A DNA stretch of 26,220 nucleotides, taken from Pilatotrama ljubarskyi (taxonomy: Eukaryota; Basidiomycota; Agaricomycetes; Polyporales; Polyporaceae). Shown here one piece after another: positions 10,922 to 20,680 of the stretch; positions within the stretch are counted from its first letter, which is position 1; the number at the start of each line of letters is the position of its first letter. The stretch spans positions 429,789-456,008 of the forward strand of contig MU277688.1 of NCBI GenBank assembly GCA_022385805.1, given 5' to 3'. The translations under genes were made by a program, and so were the position numbers. Below the pieces are notes generated by a model. That model saw only the letters and a list, made by a program, of their open reading frames with translations, had not been told where the DNA came from and made no database searches.

Positions 10922-11209
10922 AGTGGCCGCAGGAGATCGCACTGTTTCACAGGTTCCCGGAGTATGTGCGTGCAAGGACCCTGAGGCTTCTTACGAGACC
11001 TGGCAGTGAGGGTCCTTCGGTTTCGCAAGCTTGGATTCGACCAGACGACCTTGAACTCTCGTACGGCATCTTTGGGATCAAGGCTGAGGCCTAGGGTCCA
11101 TACAACCTCCGTGCGGAGCACGATGGTCGGAAGGTGTATTCGGAAGAGCCCGGCGCAATCGCGATCCATCACTTCCTAACGAAGGGACGTGTTCTCCCTG
11201 CCCAAGTAA
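10922..11209 (+). pseudogene. Coding remnant of unknown gene with internal TAG
   Basis: One frame reads coherently for about 95 codons (WPQEIALFHRFPEYVRARTL, later PDDLELSYGIFGIKAEA, a TAG at 11092-11094, then GPYNLRAEHDGRKVYSEEP and AIAIHHFLTKGRVLPAQ) and ends at a GTAAGT donor at about 11210. Local composition on both sides of the TAG is protein-like, suggesting an exon whose Trp codon (TGG) became TAG. No start codon, promoter or downstream exon was found and I do not recognise the family. The region 10799-11741 shows nothing else beyond the peptidase 3' flank and the promoter of the next gene. Confidence 0.4.
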
Positions 11210-11412
11210 GTACTGCGTTCTCACAATGCACGAAACTGGCAGGCAGACACGAGTCAAGCAGGACGACGAAGGTATAGTGCCTCTGCGAAGTCTCAAGTCG
11301 ATCAGCTAGCACATGTAGGGTTGCTATTGTTCCCTCCGCTTGGAAATTCCAATCCGGCGGAGCTTGGGTCTACTGCTCAACGGTCCGGAGGCTAGGGCGA
11401 GTCAGTGCAGTT

Positions 11413-11419
11413 TATATAA
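11413..11419 (+). promoter_or_regulatory. TATA-like box upstream of the 121-aa gene
   Basis: TATATAA lies about 320 bp upstream of the ATG at 11742 and is followed by a long C/T-rich leader (about 11450-11640), an arrangement seen at fungal promoters. The distance suggests a long 5' UTR, probably interrupted by an intron (11656-11717). Confidence 0.4.
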
Positions 11420-11655
11420 CCCGAGGACGCGCAAAGGAACTCTTGCACCGCGCCCTCAGTAGCCTCAATCCGAATCTCACGCTGTTCACGACCGAGTGCC
11501 CCCTCGTTCTACACCCTTCCGCTCCCGCTATACGCCCACCCTCTCGCTCGGAAAGCCCTCTACCCGATCGTCGACGTTGAACTCCCCCAACACCTCGTCT
11601 TCCTCCTTAACAGCTTCCGTTCGCTTCCCTGCCTCCAGGATATAGCCCTAATCAT

Positions 11656-11717
11656 GTATGTCGCCCTCCTGTCCTCTTCGCTCCGAGTCGTCGGTACGAG
11701 CTTCTCTCCCCTGTCAG
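11656..11717 (+). other. Probable 5' UTR intron of the 121-aa gene
   Basis: GTATGT at 11656 and CAG at 11715-11717 bound a 62-nt interval with typical fungal intron ends. Splicing would destroy an upstream ATG (11654) whose short frame otherwise overlaps the main start codon at 11742 in another frame. Only transcript evidence would prove it. Confidence 0.45.
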
Positions 11718-11741
11718 CTCTCGCATCAGCTTCATCATATC

Positions 11742-12107
11742 ATGGCTCCTCGTGACGATGCTGTATACGCGGGCTTGGACGCAATCCTCGATGCGATTCC
11801 TCGGCTCGACGAGAAGTTCTTCAAACCGGACAACGAGCGTCACAAGCATGTAATAACCCTCGACGCGGCAGGTATTTCAATAAGGATCGCGAAGGCCGGC
11901 ATCACCAGCACAAATCTGCAGAATTTAGACTACGTCCTTACCACCACCTGGGGCGCAAACAAGGATGCTCTCCGCATCTACATCTTCCACGCCGTGGACA
12001 AGGAAAGCTCCGTCATTCGAACGGCTTTCACTAGTGGCGTTGAGAAGTTGAGGGCCACACAGCAAGAGATTCGCCTTGCCCAGCCTGACGCGAACGACTT
12101 CGTCTAG
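11742..12107 (+). CDS. 121-aa protein of unknown family (paralogue at 23254)
   Basis: Single-exon gene coding 121 aa, from MAPRDDAVYAGLDAIL to QPDANDFV, then TAG. No signal peptide or membrane segment. It is charged, with predicted helices at both ends (a C-terminal stretch GVEKLRATQQEIRLAQ) and a central part that could be beta strands (VITLDAAGISIRIAKAGI). I do not recognise a domain. The first 70 residues align with the product at 23254 at roughly one third identity by eye, sharing PRD, VxAGLxA, DAxPxL, E, K, DN and KxG. The ATG was chosen because the alignment begins there, the frame upstream has no shared sequence, and a TATA box, pyrimidine-rich leader and likely leader intron lie upstream. 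It converges with the kinase-like gene. Function unknown; do not infer one. Confidence 0.7.
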   Translation: MAPRDDAVYAGLDAILDAIPRLDEKFFKPDNERHKHVITLDAAGISIRIAKAGITSTNLQNLDYVLTTTWGANKDALRIYIFHAVDKESSVIRTAFTSGVEKLRATQQEIRLAQPDANDFV

Positions 12108-12538
12108 GAGCTGGGCTCCTGTGGTCAGCTCACTCGCAGGTAAGTGCTGCCTTCCATACACAATCCACATTTCGCTTATCTGCGTGCGCTAGCAGCCAGG
12201 ATGCGGCGTAAGGGCGCGGCGTTCGATGCCCAGGGTTCGCGGGGGACACCCAGCCTCTGTATTGATACGTATCAATTAGACGGGCGTACCTTGTAGTAGT
12301 GCAACTTATTATGCTGAGAACGTCTTACGCTGTCCATGATGTGATCTCCTGTCCACAGTTTCTGCCGCCCTCAAACGTGGTCGCGGTCGCGGTAATGCCA
12401 CGTCGTGGTGGTGCCGGTCATCTCCGCACGCGGTCGAGCCAAAGTGCCACATTGATTGACATTAGGACCCGTAGCACAAACTCTCGTTCAGCGACTACTC
12501 GAATGATGCACTGTTGCCCTACGTAACGCAGGTAGACA
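12108..12538. other. Intergenic stretch between convergent genes
   Basis: This lies between the stop of the 121-aa gene and the stop of the kinase-like gene, so it should hold two 3' UTRs. I see no other gene and no clear repeat in it. Confidence 0.4.
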
Positions 12539-13639
12539 CTAATTGGAGCTGCTAAATGCGTCCATGATGGGCGCGATCCACCCAAAGACAGCCAGCACTC
12601 GTCGAGCGGTCCTCGCAGATGGGCGACAATGGCATACCCTAGAACAGCCACGTTCTCTCCCGATGAGCCATGTCGTGAACCAGCGGGCGATCCAAGGATG
12701 GTGTCGATTCTCTCCATAGTACATCTAAGATCATATTCAGCGAGTCTGGCAACTATGCGACCCGCCGACTTCGCTCACCTGTAGCATGAACTTCAGAAGG
12801 AGCCCCAAGCAGTAAACATCCCAGGAGTATGGGTCGAAGATCGTGAGTCCGTTCGGAGGCTCGTTTTGAGTGTCCGGAAGGGTGATGGCATGCTGACGAC
12901 CGGGCCCGAGGGGAAATTGCTTGGCAGAATTGAAGTCGATGATGTAGTACCTTTCGGAGACGATCCCTTCGTGCTGCGCAGCCTCCCGCGGAGATGCAAC
13001 TACGACGTTGCCTTCACACAAGTCCTACGAAGCAAGAACATCATAAGCAGCCGCACAAAAGGCGCAGCAGGTGTGCGTACCAGGTGAGCAATGCGCAGAC
13101 TGTGGAGGTATTCGACACCCTGTGTTGTCATTGAGAATCCGATTTATGAACAACGAAATCAGGTCACTGACCTCGGCCAGATCGTGGAAGGCGCGGACGA
13201 GCGGGGTCAAGGGTCTGCGCCGTTCGGTACCGACGTGTGGTGCTATATCGTTGAGGTAAGGCATGACGAGCACTGGATGATCAGAGTAAAGGATCTTCGA
13301 CGGAACTGTGTGGTTGGCAGTGGAGTGGATGTCACGAAGCAGGCGTTCATAGATGGGGAGCTCTTCTGTAGTCAGGTCGAGCACTTTGATCACGTACTCG
13401 GCCCCTTGGAAATTGCGAGAATTGAGGGTCCCGAATACTACTCCCTGGCGATGGCGCAATATGTAAGAGCGGACTCGTGCAGGAAGGGGCTGCCTCACTG
13501 GTTTCATTGCGTGTTGCGGCCTGAGGTGACTCTCTTGTAGCTCAGGGTGACGGAGCAAACGCTCTGGGACGGCACCATAATCAATTTTGCCGTCAGCGTC
13601 CGTCACATACCAGGGTGGGCCTTGGTCCTCGGAAGACAT
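12539..13639 (-). CDS. Protein-kinase-like protein, fungal expanded family
   Basis: Intact four-exon gene, 312 aa: 13639-13172, 13119-13081, 13024-12779, 12724-12539, all joined in phase 0 by 52-56 nt introns. It has a kinase C-lobe plan: IKVLD (K85, candidate ATP-binding lysine), VLVMPYL (hinge), EYLHSLRIAHLDLCEGN (H168, D170, N175: catalytic loop), IIDFNSAKQF (D199, with DFN instead of DFG) and DPYSWDVYCLGLLL. There is no clear glycine loop. A C-terminal Cys/Arg block (ERGCSRVCHCRPSARTARRV) is shared with the relic at 1390-2593. Key residues K, D, N and D remain, so activity is possible, but the missing glycine loop and DFN leave a pseudokinase equally possible. ATG 13639 was chosen as the first ATG of the frame. 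Substrate unknown. Its neighbour on the same strand is another phosphotransferase-fold gene. Confidence 0.8.
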
Positions 13640-14352
13640 GGTGCCCGGGGAGTCTCGAGGAGTTAATCCGTCGGTGAACAGAAGAGAGGTCACTGATAAA
13701 AGGTTGTGTACAGTCGGACCGTCACGATAGATCACAGCAGAGACCCAGTGATAATAGGATGACTCTCTGCGTCTCTGCGAGTCGGCACGGTGACAGCGTC
13801 GTCTGAAGAAGTTCAACAATACTGTAGCTCGTACGAGAGACAACGCTTGCCTGAATGGATCCGACAAACCCTAACCCGACTCCGGGCCCCAACCAGACCA
13901 CTCGGAACAGGTCGTTGAGCATGCGTAGTGCTCACTCTCCATCATCTCCAGATTTCAACGTTGAAAACGTCGAATCAGACTCCAGGTTATATCGGGCCAT
14001 GACCAGACAACCCAGCATCCACTGGCATGCAACACCGAATGCGAGGAACTCGAGAGTGTCGTAGCGAACGCTTGAAGCAAGTTGACCGCTCTCCGCATAC
14101 CGTCACACAACGAGGATGTTTGAGAGGACCATCATAATTCTGTAGGACATTCTCTTCGTATAAAGACCCGCCAATTTGAAGCAGGCTCCCTCGGAACCGT
14201 GATCAGACACAAGAACATACAAGCCTCTTCGCCCGTAGTATCAGAACCTCAGGACCTCGGAGTCCGACACATGCCTCTCAAATCCCATACGACTCCTCAG
14301 GTGAACATATCTGCAGTGATATAAGCAGTGCGCGTCGCTAGTGGACGAGCCG
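13640..14352. other. Intergenic stretch with a doubtful small ORF
   Basis: This holds the kinase-like promoter (reading left) and the 3' flank of the APH-like gene. A plus-strand frame at 13855-14064 begins MDPTNPNPTPGPNQTT and would code 69 aa, rich in S, P and N, without recognisable motif. A TATA-like TATAAAG lies at about 14160 on the plus strand. Neither is enough to call a gene. Confidence 0.3.
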
Positions 14353-15717
14353 CTAGTCCCGTGGGTAGACAGTGTCCATCCACTGTTCCAGCAGCACGCA
14401 GCCCTCATCACTGCCAGGCGAACTAAGCCACTCTACGGCTTGACGGAGGGTCTCGCCCTCGACAAGCGCTTCCCAGTACTCGTAGTCCCGGTCCTTGACA
14501 ATCTGTCACACTTGTCAGCTTGTGTCGACATGCTCTCGGAGAGCTCGCCCGCGACGAGTGGCCGACTTACCTGAGCATATAACTCCCGGAGCTTCCGTGC
14601 GTCACCAGGGCTGACGGTCCACCACTCATCCCCGGACGCATATTGAGGATCGTTGATGCCGTCGTATCGTATGCATCCTGGGTACTTTGCTGCTAAAACG
14701 GCCGGACGGACCGACTGGTATTCCCAGTCGATGACACCCGTGATCTCTCCGCTCTCATTTGAGAGGATGTTGGTCTGGTTCAGATCGTCGTGGACCAGTA
14801 CACAACGACGGAGAGATGGGCGGGACAGGCGTTTGCAGATTGGAGACAGCTTCTCGGCTAGTCGCGCAAGCACCTCCTCTCCTCGAAGGCGCGCGGCTTC
14901 GTCGGTACCGATATCGCCAGATTGCCTCCTCGACTCGATAAGGCCGTCAACAAACTGCTCGAGGGTGTCGTATACCCGAGCAGCGGAGCGCTCGGAACCA
15001 ATGGCTTGCCATGGCACTATGTCGAGCAACCCCCCAGGTTCATGTACGCATAGAGTACCAATGCGCTGCGGAACCTTCAGTCTGAAGAGCTGGAGAAATA
15101 CCTCGGCGTGAGAATACATTAGTCTCTCCTGTGGAGCAGTCGGTGAGCTGATGAGCCAAAGACGACACGACACACATGAATCGGTATTACCTTTGCTTCG
15201 TAAGGCATACGGCCGGCCACATTCATCAGGACAGATCCTGGCATTTTGTCCATGACGACGTAGGGACACCGCTCGGGGTTCTGGGGTTCGATGATGGCGC
15301 GGATGGAGGGGACTTGGAGGGATGAGACTTCTTTAAGCCATTTGAGCAGGTTGATCTCGCGCCAGAACCTCTGCACAGAGATAGAGTGTTGTTCCCCCTC
15401 TCGTCTGTTCGGCCTTGGAGAACGCACGACGTCCTGGTGGCCGTTCTCGTACTCTACTGCAACGACCTGGATGACCAGCCTGAGTCTGCGCCACTGGTCA
15501 GGGAGAAGAAGAAAGTGCGCACGAGATTACCGTCCGCGGCGAGTGTCTCCATTCGAATGATCTTCAACGATAGGGCCTCCTCAACCTGATGGAGCAAGAT
15601 TCGTCGCTCATCCTCAAGTGGCTCGTTACTCTGGGCGAGCCAAGTCTCCCAAGTCTCGGGCATCGGTTCGAGTTCCGTGCATTCGCCCGCAGGGTCCCAA
15701 AACACTGAAAGAGACAT
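14353..15717 (-). CDS. Aminoglycoside phosphotransferase (APH)-fold protein
   Basis: Small-molecule-kinase-like protein, 373 aa. Minus-strand exons: 15717-15523, 15466-15428, 15370-15191, 15128-14571, 14502-14353, all phase 0. Seen: N-lobe part VVAVEYENG; FWREINLLKWLKEV; hinge-like YVVMDKMPGSVL; catalytic loop VLVHDDLNQTN (H251, D252, N258); metal-binding VIDWEYQSV (D272); and a long C-terminal helical part ending WMDTVYPRD. The APH/choline-kinase family (kinase fold) is very expanded in Agaricomycetes with unknown substrates; drug resistance should not be inferred. The 56-nt intron 15467-15522 is needed to keep the frame and has a branch-like CTGAC; without it the gene would show a one-base frameshift. 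The first ATG of the frame (15717) was taken as start; a further upstream exon is possible. Confidence 0.82.
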
Positions 15718-16077
15718 ACCACAGGGAGGGCTCAAACGGATGGGTGCAGTGCAGGTTCAAGTTGAAAGCCGGGAGAGCCGCACGCGTTCTCAATCTCCGC
15801 AGCGTGGTTTGTGTGGCTATATGGGCGGCTTGCCCAATTTGGCAGCGCGTTCAGGCGGCACTGGCAATATTCACTGCACTGTCTCAATCCTTCACGGCAC
15901 ATGTGTCGGCTTGGCCTTTTGAAGTAATCAATGTGGAGGGGGACAGAAGATGGATAGGACAATCTTGTACAGGCGATAGTATCGGACCGACTTGCAGACA
16001 CGGAGGTACGATCACTCGATGCCCTGGGGTATGGTATGCCAATGTATCTACGTGAACATTTACAGAACTACAGCACT
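15718..16077. other. Intergenic stretch, APH-like promoter side
   Basis: This holds the 5' flank of the APH-like gene and the 3' flank of the F-box gene, both on the minus strand. I see no further gene or repeat. Confidence 0.4.
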
Positions 16078-17889
16078 TCACCGAGTATACTGTGAGCTAC
16101 CTGTAGCAGTGGCGATGATCCGGACATATTCGCAGGTACATTCCAAATGACCATCCCCGACTAACGCGGGTACGGAGGACCGCACAACGTCCGCGTCCAG
16201 CGAGAACATCGATGGGCAGCGCTCGTCCATGCGAAATTTAACGGATTGCAGGGTCACTCCCGCCTGAGCCCGCACCTGGAGGGACTCGAGTGCGTCCAGG
16301 ACATCGGAGTCCGCCCATCCAGGTTCTCCGCTGTGGATCGTGTGGTAATCGCTCCCGCCATTTGCGGGACTGGTCGCGGACCATGTCACCTCCAATGTCG
16401 ATAGCCGAGGACAAGTACAATGATTACGAAGGACCTGGAAGAAGAGCCTTGAGGCATGTACGAGTGTGGTGACCTTGAGAGTGACAAGGCTTGCCGCCAA
16501 TGGTAGGAGGACGTGCCAACCTGAGTCCTGACCTTGGCCCGCCCGAGTCGCCGCCTCGTGATCCATCGTGGCTTCCAAAGTCACGATCTCAGGCCAAGGT
16601 ATCCATGTGGAGGGGAGGGAGGGTTGCACCAGCAGCTCGATGTCATAAGTGTTGGCTTCTTCTCTGTCTCGGAGGCAGCGATTATCAGTGAGGGTGACCC
16701 TCATCCGCTCCTGGCCAGCGACACAAACAGCCAGCGAAGCTACAGTGTATTCAAACACTAGCTTGATCGTGTCGGCTCCTTCGAACAGCTGGTATCGGCT
16801 TGCCTCTGGTAGCACTGGAAAGAAGCCGAACTCTCTCCGCGTGGAGGTGATGATGAGTTGTGTGTCGGGAGGGAAAGTGATGTGGCATAGCATTCGCCTT
16901 ATGGTATCAGTGTGGTTGTTATCGATATGGCATTCTCGTAGGTGAGAAAAGTGTATAGGCGGGCCAAGCTCCTCCGGATTGATGGGGTAAACTGGTTCAG
17001 AGATACGTAGTATATCGATTAGCGGGAACCAGCGAAGACGGGCCAGCAGCCGCGAGAAGCCAAGAGGGGCAGGCGGCCAGCGTGAGTGGCCGCGACTCTT
17101 GATCTGAAGGCATATGATAGCGTTGACGGCAAACGCCCGGCTGAGGAACGAGCCACGGTCGACATGGAGCCACTTGAGCGCAGGGAAACGATCTGGATCG
17201 GCGTAGTCCGGGAGTATATCGTAGTCGTCGGAATCCAGGCCTAGAGTGTGTGCTCGAGACTGGATTCACAGGTGTTGAAGCGATGGCAGAGGCAATCGAA
17301 GGAGTTGAGGGAATTCGCTCGACGAAGCCTGAGGGCAGCCGTCGGTAATGACGCACAGGAATTTGAGGCGCGACATATGATCCTGAAGAGACAGGAGGCC
17401 TCCGAGGTGCTGGCTGGACGACAACCATAGACTGAAACGTTGTGAAGCGCAGCGCCTGACGAGAGTGGGCAGGGAGCAGGGATGATCAGTATCGTCGATC
17501 CTGGGATTGGACCACGTGCACAGCAGGATATCCACCCAGAACTCCGGAGTTCGGCAGAGGAGCGACCTCCAGTAGCGACAGACATGCATGCAGTGAATGT
17601 CGACGCGCTTCTGAGGACGTAAATGGCGGAAGATCTCAATCAGGAGCTCCGCAGGTAGGGCGACGTGGAGAGGAACGGCGCTGTTATGGACCGACCACAG
17701 CTCGCGAATGCAACACTTCAGCTTGGTGATTGCATCGTGGCACTCCTGCACCTTCGCACATGCCAACGCGCGCGTGTCAGTCGCGGAGAGGCCCGCAAAG
17801 GCTTGCGTCTCTTCGGCCGACAGCGCACTGGTCGGGATGACAGTCGGAGCTAGATCCTCCTCAGGGAGCTCCTGTGGGTTCGGAGACAT
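16078..17889 (-). pseudogene. F-box protein gene with one in-frame TGA
   Basis: F-box proteins recruit substrates to SCF ubiquitin ligases. A single uninterrupted frame of 604 codons runs from ATG 17889 to TGA 16078-16080, broken only by a TGA at 17266-17268 (codon 208). Seen: an N-terminal helical part (ALACAKVQECHDAITKLKCC); F-box at about residues 77-120 (LPAELLIEIFRHLRPQ, MHVCRYWRSLLCRTPEFW); then a long LRR-like region typical of basidiomycete F-box proteins, continuing without change across the stop (PSLQHL, stop, IQSRAHTLGLD, later FPALKWLHVDRGSF and HFSHLRECHIDNN). No intron joining around the stop keeps the frame. Changing one base (CGA to TGA, a CpG transition) would explain it. A recent nonsense allele is likely; a sequencing error or a shortened 207-aa F-box protein are alternatives. 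Confidence 0.75.
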
Positions 17890-17891
17890 GA

Positions 17892-17940
17892 CTGCAACCT
17901 ATGTTAGTAGGACACCCACAGAAATAACTGGACCGCCTAC
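17892..17940 (-). other. Probable 5' UTR intron of the F-box gene
   Basis: Reading on the minus strand, GTAGGC at 17940 and TTGCAG at 17892 flank a 49-nt interval containing CTACTAAC, a strong branch-point match, ending two bases before the F-box ATG. It indicates that the start region was a real transcribed gene. Confidence 0.5.
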
Positions 17941-18431
17941 CGCTTTTGCCTTTGGGATGGGACTGGTGGAGCTATCGATGAACGTCGGAAGGGAGGGGCA
18001 GCTCGGCACGGAACGAGCGTGTGTTCGCAACGAGTCTGACACGAGTTCGTGCACGTGGCACTCACAGCAGCTGCTCCTGACAGCACACATTCCCGGTTTT
18101 CAGTGATTCTGACTTGCTCTGGAACTTGACACTCAGCCTCCACGTCACAGCAACCACAAAGACGATTTCCCTGACATGAAAGCAATGGTACATATTCCTT
18201 GGTTATGTCAGGGATGTTGGAAAGGGCAGATGTTTGACGTGCCTCTGGACGCAGACCGCGCGTTGCGGCCCCGAACTTACCTGTGATGAGTGTAAGTCGC
18301 AGTGCGTAACTGCTAACCATAAAGACCAGTCGTACCTCAGAAAGGATGATCTGGGCGACTGTCAAACCTTCAGTGAAACGCGCACTCAGAGCCGGACATG
18401 ATCCTCCAGACCAGCGCTGTGCGCGAATATT

Positions 18432-20364
18432 TACACTCGTCCGCATCCGCAAACTGCGCGAATCTACAAAACAAGACACAGTCCGACGCAGCACCAGGCT
18501 CACATCGGCACGATCGGCGCGCTGCCCTTCTCGAGCGCTGTCCGCAAGCTGCCGCACATCGTCAGCCATCACGCGTTTCCGAAAGACCAAAGGAAAGACA
18601 GATTGCGGAGGAGAGGACTGGAGACGCACCTGTAGTCGTCGCCGTTTTGGGTGATGTAGCGCACCCAGGGAAGCGCCTGGTACCCGCTCTTCTCGACGAT
18701 CTTGAGGTAGCGCACCTGGATGCCGGACACTGTGAAGTATGGAATCTCGAACTTGACCGTGATCGGCGCGCGCTTGTCCAGCGACTCGTGCTCTGCCGCA
18801 TTCTCGTCAGTCTGCGGAAGCGCGGGAAGGAGGGAAGGGGGAATGAGACGGACCGCCGCGGACGCTGGGCAGGCCGAAGTGTGCGCGCATGAGGAACTCA
18901 CGGCCGCCCGCGAGCTGCTTGATCTTCCAGACGAAGGCGGACTTGTCGGGTACGTACTGCACACTGCCTGTTGATGCCTACAGACGCGCGTTCACAGATG
19001 AGTACGAACGCGATACGTCGAGATATGGTGAGACGCACCCGAAACTTGGGCGTGTCGGCGTCGTCGGGCACGGGCACGTAGATCTCGACGTTGTTGGCGG
19101 TGCTGCGGCGCTTGAACTGCGCCTTGCACTTCACCATGTACTCTATCCTGCTGCCTTTGTGGTGTTCCACCTGTATAGTACTTTAGCACGCTCGCGATGT
19201 GGTGCGAGAGACCGTACGGAAGCACGTACGGCGGCTTCGACCCAAATCAGGGGCTTGACGGGTGTTGACAGACGGTAGGACATGAGCTCGAACTCGCCGT
19301 CGGGCGGAATGAAGGAGATGGTGCGGTCGTTCTCGAACCTTGAGAGGCGCACGCACTGGTGGAACTTGACGTCCTCCATTTCAATTGCCTTTCCTCTCGC
19401 ATCTACACATCACTTCCGTCAGGCCAACGCCAACGTATAAGGGAGGGAGAACGTACTGCGGCCGGTGCTCTCAAACATGACCTTGTCATTGAGCCCGAGG
19501 CGGAGCTCGGGCATACCGGAGAGGTAGCACTTCATCTTGATGGCACCGAGGATCTCGGAGCGGACGACGTTGCCGTTCGCGTTGACGAGGAGGTTGACGC
19601 TCTCGATGACGTCGAGGAACACCTCGTTCTTGCGGTAGCGGATGCCCTCGGAACGCCACGAGACCGCGTTCGTGACCGCAATGGGCGGGCGTACCTGCAC
19701 CTCGAGCTTGTAGGATTCTTGCGTGATGTACCTACGCGCGTGCATGGGTAAAGGGTATTGGGGAGGGATGGTAAGGGTGCGTACTCTTGGAGAATCTTGC
19801 TCTCTGTGGTCTGGGGGTATCCGAAGTCCATCATCTCGTCCATGAGTTCGTAGATGATGACGAAGTTGTCGCGGATGGACTCCTCCTCGAGCTCCTTGAA
19901 GTACTCGATGAGGACTTGGACGAGGCGATGGAGGAAGAGGATGATCTCGGCGGCATTCGTGTTTCGTTTTGATAGAGCGAGGACTGGAGGTGGAGGTGAG
20001 TTGAATCCGCCTGGCGGAGAAGTGGGGGTCATGTAGCGCATAGCTGCAAAGCTCTATGCACTGCGAACGTCGGTCTGCACTGAACTTCCAGGAAAATATG
20101 TCGTGAACGGCGACACCAATACCTGCCCAGGCGATCTCTGAGGACGCTGTAGAAGAGGAACTCACGGTATAGGTTCGAATGACGGATGTGCATGTAGTTC
20201 ACGCCCTCCCTCGAGAAGCACGGCGTGACCTGCTGGCCCTCTTCCTCGAGATCAAGAACAATAGGCAAGAAGCGTTCGATGTATGATGGAGGCACATCGT
20301 CGCGGTAGGAACGCTGGATGAGCGGTTTGCCCTTGAGGTCGAGGATAGCAATCAGACTAGCCAT
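18432..20364 (-). CDS. APM1: AP-1 clathrin adaptor complex subunit mu
   Basis: Medium subunit of the AP-1 adaptor at the trans-Golgi and endosomes; it binds tyrosine-based sorting signals. Exons: 20364-20166, 19983-19785, 19731-19457, 19402-19230, 19170-19039, 18977-18864, 18811-18630, with a likely last exon starting at 18453. The first seven give 424 aa. Seen: N-terminal longin-like part ([40 protein letters not shown]); a linker; then the mu-homology domain with [90 protein letters not shown] and [20 protein letters not shown] then [12 protein letters not shown]. The family normally ends within a few residues of this (LRxx). A join to 18453 gives DDYSLRMRTS, which fits, but no stop follows at once, so the 3' end is approximate. 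The donor of intron 18812-18863 (GTCCGC) is weak. Confidence 0.93.
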
Positions 20365-20680
20365 CGCTAGAGAAGGCCGGTCTTGACGTCGTCAGTCTAT
20401 GTACAGCCCACGCAAAAGCAGTCCCGGTGTATCAGAGAGCAAGTAATCAGTCGGTGGAGATGGAATCGAGCGAGACGGGGCAGAAAGAAAGCCAGAGACG
20501 AGTGCAACGAGAGCGAGCGAGACGAGAGAGGGGAGCTCGTGAGCGTCTAACTTGACGACGCGAGCAGTGGGCGCCTACGCGCACGCGCTGGGAATGGGCG
20601 CGTCGGGCACGCAGGGGCAGTGGCGCGTCGCAGCCACACCGTTCCTTCCGTTCACGACGACCACGACGACCACTGACACG
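20365..20680. promoter_or_regulatory. Shared divergent promoter, AP-1 mu / PQ-loop gene
   Basis: The 316 bp between two outward-facing start codons must hold both promoters. The middle (about 20455-20530) is purine-rich on the plus strand (repeated GAG/CGAG), that is pyrimidine-rich for the adaptor gene. No clear TATA box. Confidence 0.5.

Noticed and set aside
13640..13867. N-terminal extension of the intact kinase-like gene
   Set aside because: The frame stays open upstream but has no ATG beyond 13639, and the relic copy also starts shortly before the comparable segment.
20172..20181. GTTCGA-like T-loop motif suggesting a tRNA
   Set aside because: It lies inside an exon of the AP-1 mu gene and has no acceptor stem or D-arm around it.
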